13,440 nucleotides of DNA from Methylococcaceae bacterium (lineage in GTDB: Bacteria; Pseudomonadota; Gammaproteobacteria; Methylococcales; Methylococcaceae), in NCBI GenBank assembly GCA_012026715.1, contig VEPB01000243.1:1-13440 (forward strand), read 5' to 3'. Below the pieces are notes generated by a model that saw nothing but the letters and a program-made list of their open reading frames with translations, was not told where the DNA came from and did not search any database. Both the position numbers and the translations under genes were made by a program. Shown here piece by piece: positions 7,590-13,440 of the stretch (position 1 is the stretch's first letter; every line of letters begins with the position of its first letter).

Positions 7590-10215
7590 GCCTGTCTCGG
7601 CGGACTGGCTGGCCGAACGGCTGAGCTTCTGCCGCAGCCGCATCCAGTCCAACAGCGCCGAACTGATCCGCCAGTTCCGGGAAGAGATTCCCATCGCGCA
7701 GATCATTCGGGCCCGCTCGGACTTCATGGACGAACTGCTGATCGGCACCTGGCGTGCCCTCACCGCCCCCATCGGCGATCGACTCGCCTTGCTGGCGGTG
7801 GGAGGCTACGGCCGGCGCGAGCTCCACCTCCATTCCGACGTTGACATTCTGATCCTGGTAACGCCCGATGCCGAAGCCGCCGATCCGGAAGCTTACCGCA
7901 CCGCCCTGTCGGCCTTCTTCAGCTTTCTTTGGGACATCGGGCTCAAACCCGGCCAGAGTACCCGCACGGTGGAGGAGACCGTCGAACTAGCCCGGCGTGA
8001 TCAGACCGTGATGACCAATCTGCTGGAAGCGCGCCTGCTGCATGGCCCTCAGGCGCTGTTCGATGGTCTACTCAAACGGCTCGGCCCCGACCAGATCTGG
8101 AGCTCACGAGAATTTTTCGCCGCCAAGATGGAGGAGCAAGCGGCCCGCCATGCCAAATACCACGACACCGCCTACACCCTGGAACCCAACGTCAAGGAAG
8201 GGCCTGGGGGCCTCCGCGACATTCAGATCATCGGCTGGATCATCAAGCGCCATTACGGCTCGCCCGACCTGCGCGACCTCATCATCTACGGCTGGCTGAC
8301 CGAAGCGGAGTTCGCCGAGCTCACCGAGACCCGCAGTTTTCTGTGGCGGGTCCGATTCGCCCTGCACGCCCTCACCGGCCGCGGCGAGGACCGGCTGTTG
8401 TTCGATCATCAGCGGGAATTGGCGAACCAGTTCGGCTACCACGGCGAGGAACCCAACGGGCCGGTGGAGCAGTTCATGCAACGCTATTTCCGCGCGGTCA
8501 TGGGCCTGGAGCGGCTCAACGAAATGGTGCTGCAACTGTTCAACGAAGCGGTGCTGCGGGACGACGAGGATAGCGTCATCCTGCCCATCAACGACTCGTT
8601 CCAGGCCGTCAACAACTACCTGGAAGCCATCCATCCCAAGGTGTTCCAGCGCAATCCCCGCGCCCTGCTGGAGGTGTTCCTGCTGCTGCAGCAAAACCCC
8701 CGTCTGCAAGGCATCCGCGCTTCCACCATCCGTTTGATCCGGCAGCACCTTTATCTGATCGACGACCATTTCCGCAATGACCCCAAGGCAGCCCGGCTGT
8801 TCATGGACATCCTGCGCCACCCCAGCGGGATCACCCACCAATTGCGGCGAATGAACCGTTACGGGGTGCTGGCGGCCTACCTGCCGGCCTTCGGCAAGGT
8901 GGTGGGGCGGATGCAATGCGATCTGTTCCACGTCTATACGGTGGATGAGCACACCCTGTTCGTGGTCCGCAATCTGCGCCGCTTCGCCCTGGAAAAGCAT
9001 CGGGCCGATCATCCGCATTGCAACGAACTGTTCGAACTCGTCGACCGCCCTGAACTGCTTTACATCGCGGGCCTGCTGCACGACATCGCCAAGGGTAGTG
9101 GCGGCGACCATTCAGAGATGGGCGAGCAGATCGCCGAGGAATTTTGCCAACGGCATGCCATTACCGGGCACGACAACCGACTCGTGCGCTGGCTGGTGCG
9201 CTACCACCTGCTGATGTCCATGACCGCCCAGCGCAAGGACATCAGCGATCCCCAGGTAATCCACGAATTCGCCATGAAAGTGGGTGATCCGGAAACGCTC
9301 ACCCATCTGTATCTGCTCACGGTCGCCGATATCCGTGCCACCAATCCGAGCCTGTGGAACTCCTGGAAAGGGGCGCTGCTGCGGGAACTGTTCGCAGCCA
9401 CCCGCTCGGCCTTCCGCCGTGGATTGGAAAAACCCATGGACCTGGAACAGCGCATTCGCGCGGTTCGGGATGAAACCTTGAGCCTGCTGGAGCGATTGGG
9501 GCTCGGACCGGACGCCATCGGGCGGGTATGGGAAAACCTTCCCGACGATTATTTCCTGCGCTACCTGCCGGATGAGATTGCCTGGCATACCATCGCCATC
9601 GACGCCACGCCGGCCGACCGGCTACCGCTGGTACTGCTGCGCCCCATGAGCCAGCGCGGCAGCGCCGAAGTGTTCATCTACGCCCACGACCAAGATTTCA
9701 TCTTCGCCCACAGCACCGCGCTACTGGATCAGCTCGGGCTGACCGTTTTCGACGCCAAGATCATCACCTCGTCCAACGGCTACGTGCTTAACAGCTACCA
9801 CGTGCTGGAATCGGCAGGCGGCCCCATCAAAGACCATACGCGACAGGTCCAGATCTGCTCCAAGCTGCGCGAATGCTTGCGTAACCCGAGCGCCGATCCC
9901 GCCCGGGTTCAGCGTCGAGAACCCCGCGAAATCAAGCACTTCACGGTCCAGACCCAGGTCTACTTCCACCAAGATCCGCAGCACCGCCACACCGTTCTGG
10001 AACTTCTGGCCACTGACCGGCCCGGGCTGCTATCCAAGGTGGGCCAGGCCTTCCAACAGGTCGGGATTCGTTTGAATAACGCGAAAATTTCGACGATCGG
10101 CAGCCGCGCCGAAGACATCTTCTACGTCACTGGCGCCGATGACGCGCCGCTTGACGACCCTGAATTGCGGGAAAAGCTCAAAGCGGCACTGATCGAGTGG
10201 GTGGGGGACATCTGA
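7558..10215 (+). CDS. glnD: Bifunctional PII uridylyltransferase / uridylyl-removing enzyme
   Basis: GlnD senses glutamine and uridylylates or deuridylylates PII proteins, controlling glutamine synthetase and nitrogen gene expression. The 885-residue protein has the full architecture. The nucleotidyltransferase domain has GGYGRRELHLHSDVDILIL (residues 82–100, catalytic Asp94 and Asp96). The central helical linker includes KEGPGGLRDIQ, and the HD hydrolase domain has LLHDIAKGSGGDHSE (His508, Asp509). Two C-terminal ACT domains follow, from about 704 and 811 (the second with LATDRPGLLSKVGQAF), and sense glutamine. The nucleotidyltransferase motif reads GRRELHLHSDVD where GRGELHPxSDID is commoner; the catalytic aspartates are intact. 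The start is TTG, overlapping map by 32 bases, which suggests coupling. Confidence 0.97.
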   Translation: MTPAASNSLCEPVSADWLAERLSFCRSRIQSNSAELIRQFREEIPIAQIIRARSDFMDELLIGTWRALTAPIGDRLALLAVGGYGRRELHLHSDVDILILVTPDAEAADPEAYRTALSAFFSFLWDIGLKPGQSTRTVEETVELARRDQTVMTNLLEARLLHGPQALFDGLLKRLGPDQIWSSREFFAAKMEEQAARHAKYHDTAYTLEPNVKEGPGGLRDIQIIGWIIKRHYGSPDLRDLIIYGWLTEAEFAELTETRSFLWRVRFALHALTGRGEDRLLFDHQRELANQFGYHGEEPNGPVEQFMQRYFRAVMGLERLNEMVLQLFNEAVLRDDEDSVILPINDSFQAVNNYLEAIHPKVFQRNPRALLEVFLLLQQNPRLQGIRASTIRLIRQHLYLIDDHFRNDPKAARLFMDILRHPSGITHQLRRMNRYGVLAAYLPAFGKVVGRMQCDLFHVYTVDEHTLFVVRNLRRFALEKHRADHPHCNELFELVDRPELLYIAGLLHDIAKGSGGDHSEMGEQIAEEFCQRHAITGHDNRLVRWLVRYHLLMSMTAQRKDISDPQVIHEFAMKVGDPETLTHLYLLTVADIRATNPSLWNSWKGALLRELFAATRSAFRRGLEKPMDLEQRIRAVRDETLSLLERLGLGPDAIGRVWENLPDDYFLRYLPDEIAWHTIAIDATPADRLPLVLLRPMSQRGSAEVFIYAHDQDFIFAHSTALLDQLGLTVFDAKIITSSNGYVLNSYHVLESAGGPIKDHTRQVQICSKLRECLRNPSADPARVQRREPREIKHFTVQTQVYFHQDPQHRHTVLELLATDRPGLLSKVGQAFQQVGIRLNNAKISTIGSRAEDIFYVTGADDAPLDDPELREKLKAALIEWVGDI

Positions 10216-10428
10216 ACCAGCCGTCGTGCTATCCTTGCCATGAGCCTGCTGGCCGCGCGCATGGGTACGCCGAGGAGGATTCGGCTTCCGCACCGCAGTA
10301 AACCGACGCCGCTTTCGCGAAGACATCGATGCGGCAGCTGCCATCGCCCCGGAAAGGAAAGCTTGCGACGCACGCGCCAGCGTACCGGCGCACGTCTTGA
10401 CGACAAAGCCGATTGGGAGCATCAGATC

Positions 10429-10725
10429 ATGAGCGTTGCAGACCCCATTCTCGGAAACTGGTACCAGGACGAAGCCACCTCCCGCAGCTTTCGTGTGGTG
10501 GCGGTGGACGAAGAGAACGATTCCATCGAGGTTCAATACCTCAATGGCGACATCGGCGGCTACGACTTCGCCTCCTGGGACGAATCCCTGTTTTTCCCCA
10601 TCGAAGCCCCGGAAGACTGGAGCGCCCCCTTCGACGACCTGGAAATCGACGACCTGGGCTACTCCGATCCGGACCAGCACGGTCGCGACCGTTCCGATAC
10701 CACCCTGGAAGATTTCCTGGACTGA
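10429..10725 (+). CDS. Small acidic DUF6763-type protein
   Basis: This is a 98-residue protein of unknown function. It has 27 Asp/Glu residues, only four Arg and no Lys, so it is strongly acidic. The N-terminal part (residues 7–60) looks like a small beta-rich domain: ILGNWYQDEA, FRVVAVDEENDSIEVQYLNG, then YDFASWDE. It is followed by the motif PEDWSAPFDDLEIDDLGYSD (61–80). GNWY near the start and the EDW…DDxExDDLGY tail resemble a family that I recall as DUF6763, common in gammaproteobacteria; that naming is from memory. The start is ATG at 10429, with GGGAG (10415–10419) 9 bases upstream; the frame stays open to 10240 but the upstream part lacks protein-like sequence. It lies 213 bases after glnD on the same strand. 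No signal peptide or membrane segment is present. Confidence 0.85.
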   Translation: MSVADPILGNWYQDEATSRSFRVVAVDEENDSIEVQYLNGDIGGYDFASWDESLFFPIEAPEDWSAPFDDLEIDDLGYSDPDQHGRDRSDTTLEDFLD

Positions 10726-10946
10726 GCTCGGCCCGTATTTTGCGTCCAGCGGCCCCGGATCACTGGAGTCGCGCCGCCACCGCGTCCCGGCCCGAAGCTC
10801 TCACCCTCGCCGCGACTCGCGCTCCGCGGTTGATCAAGACGATCCCGAACTGTCCGTTCCAGGACCGATCAAACCGGCTTTCCAGAAACGGGGAACGACG
10901 GAGTCGCTGCCGAACCTTCCCCACCGTTCCACAAACGCTCGAAATC

Positions 10947-10967
10947 TGTGGATAACCTTGTGGATCC
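10947..10967 (-). promoter_or_regulatory. DnaA-box pair
   Basis: TGTGGATAA at 10947–10955 is the exact complement of the strong DnaA box TTATCCACA. Twelve bases on, TGTGGATCC (10959–10967) matches 7 of 9 positions in the same orientation. A further 8-of-9 match, TGTGCACAA, occurs at 11127–11135. DnaA binding is inferred from the sequence only. Confidence 0.5.
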
Positions 10968-11097
10968 AGATAGCCATAGCCCCGGATGACGGTGCGATTC
11001 AAAGCTTATCGCCTAAAGAATCGAACCGACACCACACACAAAAAATCAATAAGTTGCGCCGAACTTCCAGCGCCTGCGCCCGCTAAAAATCCCCGAA

Positions 11098-11125
11098 TTT
11101 TTACTTGACAGGGGTTTTCTATACA
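11098..11125 (+). promoter_or_regulatory. Promoter-like segment upstream of the HNH gene
   Basis: A -10-like TATACA (11120–11125) is preceded at 16 bases by TTTTTA (11098–11103). A consensus -35 hexamer TTGACA (11105–11110) also occurs, but only 9 bases from TATACA; at 17 bases it would pair with TGTGCA (11128–11133), a poor -10. The segment lies about 90 bases upstream of the HNH start. The exact pairing is uncertain. Confidence 0.35.
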
Positions 11126-11214
11126 CTGTGCACAAACCACGTGTTTTAAGGTCTGATGAATCAACCAATTAACGACCCAGTTTCCGTCACACCCAGCATG
11201 CTGAGGGAGGATTT

Positions 11215-11805
11215 ATGGAGATTGACCGTTTCCAGGTGTTGCGTACCGATGCTTCCGGTATGCCGCTGGAATGGATCGGCTACCAGGAAGCGGCGAAGCT
11301 CTATCACCTAGAGCAGGTTGCCTATTCCTGCGGCAGCCCGCTGTTCGTCCTGCGCGGCGGCTATAACGCCAGGACCGGCAAACGCAGCGTGATCGAGGTC
11401 AACTCGATCCTGGCGACTTTCGGTAGTCCCGGAAACGGCTACCGCATCGACCAGGGCTATACGCCTCCCCTCAACAACCCCGCCCTGTTCCGCCGCGACA
11501 ACCACCTCTGTTTGTACTGCGGCCAGCGCTTCTTCCAGCGCGACCTCTCACGCGACCACGTCACCCCCTTGAGCCAGGGCGGGCTGGACCACTGGAACAA
11601 CGTGGTCACCTCCTGCAAGCGCTGCAACAACCACAAGGCCGGCCACACCCCGGAGCAGGCCGGCGTCCAGTTGCTCGCCATCCCGTTCACCCCAACCCAC
11701 GCCGAATACGTCTATCTGCAAGGCCGCCGGGTCTTGTCCGACCAGATGGAATTCCTGCGCGCCCATTTCCCCCGCAAGAGCCCATTGCATCAGCGGCTGG
11801 ATTGA
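11215..11805 (+). CDS. HNH endonuclease with zinc-binding CxxC pairs
   Basis: This is a 196-residue protein with a C-terminal HNH nuclease fold. CLYCG (Cys99, Cys102) and CKRC (Cys134, Cys137) form the zinc knuckles. RDHVTPLSQGG supplies the catalytic His115, WNNVV supplies Asn129, and CNNHK supplies the third motif position. The N-terminal about 85 residues (WIGYQEAAKLYHLEQVAYSCG, then RSVIEVNSILATFG) are a conserved leader region of this HNH subfamily. The C-terminus (LLAIPFTPTHAEYVYLQGRR, then ADQMEFL-like) is also conserved. Proteins like this are widespread in proteobacterial chromosomes and their role is unknown; the fold implies metal-dependent DNA nicking or cleavage. The start is ATG at 11215, with GAGGGAGG (11203–11210) 4 bases upstream. 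Codon use is like the core genes. Confidence 0.88.
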   Translation: MEIDRFQVLRTDASGMPLEWIGYQEAAKLYHLEQVAYSCGSPLFVLRGGYNARTGKRSVIEVNSILATFGSPGNGYRIDQGYTPPLNNPALFRRDNHLCLYCGQRFFQRDLSRDHVTPLSQGGLDHWNNVVTSCKRCNNHKAGHTPEQAGVQLLAIPFTPTHAEYVYLQGRRVLSDQMEFLRAHFPRKSPLHQRLD

Positions 11806-11965
11806 GGCGAGCCGACATCCGGCGAGCCTCGACCCAAGGCGGTAAGCGGAAATACTGCCGTCGAAGCGGTCGCCCGGGGATACACGTAGCAGTCGTGCCC
11901 TTAATTGCGTTCCCGCAACTTCTGCCATTCTCGAACAGCGCCTGAGGCACCGGTACGGGCTCGAT

Positions 11966-12184
11966 ATGGCCGACGAGATTTGGCAATTGGTCGCCGAATT
12001 CGAAACCTACGCCATCAACTGCGGCGAAATGCTGGACGTGGCAATCGGCAAGGTGCGCGGCGAAGACCCATTGCAAAAACGGGTGCGAAGTTGGATAGGC
12101 TGGCTCGAGAGGGAGGAAAGCGAGAGGAATAGCAGCCAAAAACGCCTACGCAAATTCGCCGCGAAACTCTGTGAATTTACGTGA
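11966..12184 (+). CDS. Hypothetical 72-residue protein, possibly truncated
   Basis: I do not recognise this product. It is charged and helical-looking, with three Trp (IWQLV and SWIGW), a run of Glu/Arg/Lys in the second half (LEREESERN, KRLRKFAAKL) and no signal or membrane segment. Codon choice in the first half is like that of the neighbours (mostly G or C in third position). There is no Shine–Dalgarno sequence before ATG at 11966. The same frame is open upstream to a stop at 11843–11845 and reads protein-like just before the ATG (ILEQRLRHRYGLD), but offers no ATG, GTG or TTG. It could therefore be the 3' end of a decayed gene or use a rare start. It is convergent with the helicase gene, 57 bases away. 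Confidence 0.45.
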   Translation: MADEIWQLVAEFETYAINCGEMLDVAIGKVRGEDPLQKRVRSWIGWLEREESERNSSQKRLRKFAAKLCEFT

Positions 12185-12241
12185 ACTTTCCGTATGGACG
12201 TCCGGGGAACCTTGGGCTGTGCGGCTGACTAGCTGCATACC

Positions 12242-13440
12242 TCAGTCGGATCGAAGTTGCGATGGCGATGATTCGGTAATGATTCGATAGCCCATGGCGG
12301 CATAACCTTTTCGGCGTTTGTCCCACATTCTTACCAATTGGGCATGTTCCGTTTCCACATAGTCATAGATGCGCACATCGGACTTCAATGTATGGGCACG
12401 GTGCAGGCGACCGGCATATTGTTTCAAACTTCCCTCCCAGGACACTGGCATGGCGAGAACCAACGTATTCAGCGGTGGATGATCGAAGCCTTCACCGACT
12501 AGCGAGGCGGTCGCCAGAAGTACCCGAGGGGCCGATTCATCCAAGGCCTCCACTCTTGCCAGCACGTCAGTCCGCTGCTTTTTCGGCATGCGTCCCTGCA
12601 GGACGAAAAGCTGCTCGACCTTCCCGGCCAGATGGGACTCCAACAAAGCCAAGTGTTCCGTCCGACCGGTGAGGACGATGAGCTTCCGGCCTTCGGCATA
12701 GGCCGACAGGATGTCCGTTGCGATCCGCGTATTTCTCGCGGGGTCATGGACCAGTTGCTTGAAAACGTCTTGTATGCCGGCGGATTCCGGTAGATCGATC
12801 ACCGTATCGAGAAAACGAGGATGAACTTCCTGGATGCTCGGCATGTTTTCCATCCGACCGGCCTGATGGCGGATGGGACCGCAATGCATGAAGATGATTG
12901 GATGCTTGCCATCCCGTCGAACCGGTGTTGCCGTCAAGCCTAGGACGTAACGGGCTTTGGCGCTTTTCACGATGGCTTCGAAGGAAACCGCGGAAAGATG
13001 GTGACACTCGTCCACCACGATATGCCCATATTTTTCCGGCAATTCACTGACTTCACCTTTGCGCGACAAGGCTTGCATCGTGGCGATGTCGATCTGGCCG
13101 GTAGGCTTGGACCTCCCGGCACCGATCTTGCCGATTGGGCAGTCTTTCAGCTCCAGGAAGGTTTCCAGTCGTTCCCGCCACTGATGGATCAGCTCGCTGC
13201 GATGCACCAGGATTAAGGTATTGACGCCGCGCCGGGCGATCATTGCCGCCGCGGTCACGGTTTTGCCAAAGGCGGTAGGTGCGCACAGGATGCCGGTGTC
13301 ATGGTCCAGCAGATCGTCCACCGCAGCTCGTTGATCGCTGCGCAGCGTTCCTTCAAAGGCCACATCGATCTTACAGCCCTCATGGCGCTTGTCCTGAATC
13401 TCTAGCTCGATACCGTTGTCATGCAGCAAGTCGAGCACCG
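12242..13440 (-). CDS. Superfamily-2 DEAD/DEAH helicase, TOTE-like (C-terminal 399 residues, partial)
   Basis: This is the C-terminal part of a nucleic-acid helicase/translocase cut by the right edge; a GTG at 13438 is internal, not the start. Counting from it, the fragment has a Q-like stretch (RSDQRAAVDDLL), Walker A PTAFGKT (residues 54–60) and Walker B DECHH (143–147). Motif III TATP is at 169–172, and motifs V–VI include GEGFD and QYAGRLHR (340–347). The region after VLVHRSELIHQW, the TGQIDIATMQ, HPIIFMHCGPIRH and RRKGYAAMGYRI segments resemble the helicase module of large primase–helicase proteins called TOTE conflict systems. That assignment is from memory; the diagnostic N-terminal primase domain would lie outside the window. 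G+C is lower than in core genes (45, 53 and 57% in three counted 60-base lines). Confidence 0.9.
   Translation of the reverse strand, partial: VLDLLHDNGIELEIQDKRHEGCKIDVAFEGTLRSDQRAAVDDLLDHDTGILCAPTAFGKTVTAAAMIARRGVNTLILVHRSELIHQWRERLETFLELKDCPIGKIGAGRSKPTGQIDIATMQALSRKGEVSELPEKYGHIVVDECHHLSAVSFEAIVKSAKARYVLGLTATPVRRDGKHPIIFMHCGPIRHQAGRMENMPSIQEVHPRFLDTVIDLPESAGIQDVFKQLVHDPARNTRIATDILSAYAEGRKLIVLTGRTEHLALLESHLAGKVEQLFVLQGRMPKKQRTDVLARVEALDESAPRVLLATASLVGEGFDHPPLNTLVLAMPVSWEGSLKQYAGRLHRAHTLKSDVRIYDYVETEHAQLVRMWDKRRKGYAAMGYRIITESSPSQLRSD

Larger units (their letters stand above)
10726..11214 (+). other. 489-base intergenic region without a convincing gene
   Basis: Neither strand has a reading frame with protein-like sequence or a ribosome binding site. 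The region contains five GATC sites between 10758 and 10966 and a DnaA-box pair (annotated separately). It also holds AT-rich patches around 11037–11054 and 11084–11103, a promoter-like segment near 11098–11125, and several small palindromes: TGTGCACA at 11127–11134, CACGTG at 11139–11144 and CAGCATGCTG just before the next gene. The left half is GC-rich with no evident terminator for the preceding gene. Confidence 0.6.

Noticed and set aside
8104..9111. Minus-strand open frame (335 codons) opposite glnD
   Set aside because: Antisense shadow within the fully conserved GlnD coding sequence; no recognisable motifs.
10030..10680. Minus-strand open frame over the end of glnD and the acidic gene
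   Set aside because: Antisense to two better-supported plus-strand genes; the middle part is Arg/Pro-rich without motifs.
10758..10966. Five GATC sites as evidence of an origin
   Set aside because: GATC is frequent throughout the window, including coding regions, so the density alone is not informative.
11806..11828. Direct repeat GGCGAGCC separated by 7 bases just after the HNH stop
   Set aside because: Only 8 bases and two copies; expected by chance in GC-rich sequence and not a CRISPR or attachment site.
11687..12139. Minus-strand open frame between HNH and helicase genes
   Set aside because: No recognisable domain or ribosome binding site; it mostly mirrors plus-strand coding frames.

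Overview
The window looks like a chromosomal segment from a GC-rich gammaproteobacterium. It carries the conserved divergent block rseP–dxr–cdsA–uppS–frr–pyrH–tsf–rpsB (minus strand) against map–glnD (plus strand). The protein sequences and base composition (62–63% G+C in three hand-counted 60-base lines of core or HNH genes) would suit a methanotroph of the Methylococcales or a related purple-sulfur-type lineage. That placement is a guess; only the gammaproteobacterial assignment is well supported by gene order and by the GlnD, Map and S2 sequences.

Positions 1–6672 (minus strand) hold one long translation, envelope and isoprenoid cluster, read right to left. A promoter near 6643–6672 and a structured leader precede rpsB (ribosomal protein S2). 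An attenuator-like hairpin separates rpsB from tsf (EF-Ts). Then follow pyrH (UMP kinase), frr (ribosome recycling factor), uppS (undecaprenyl-PP synthase), cdsA (CDP-diglyceride synthase), dxr (MEP-pathway reductoisomerase) and rseP (site-2 protease, cut by the left edge). Several junctions are translationally coupled: pyrH/frr and cdsA/dxr overlap by 4 bases. dxr and uppS begin with GTG.

Positions 6795–10725 (plus strand) hold map (methionine aminopeptidase), glnD (bifunctional PII uridylyltransferase, TTG start overlapping the map end by 32 bases) and a small, very acidic protein of the DUF6763 type.

Positions 10726–13440 are the accessory-looking end. A 489-base intergenic stretch contains one perfect DnaA box, a degenerate partner 12 bases away, AT-rich patches and a promoter-like region. 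It is followed by an HNH nuclease with a zinc-binding four-cysteine frame and by a small unrecognised reading frame. Converging from the right edge is the C-terminal part of a superfamily-2 helicase. This fragment resembles the helicase module of primase–helicase proteins known as TOTE conflict systems and is lower in G+C than the core genes. The helicase start and any further partners lie outside the window, so whether this is the border of a defence island cannot be decided here.
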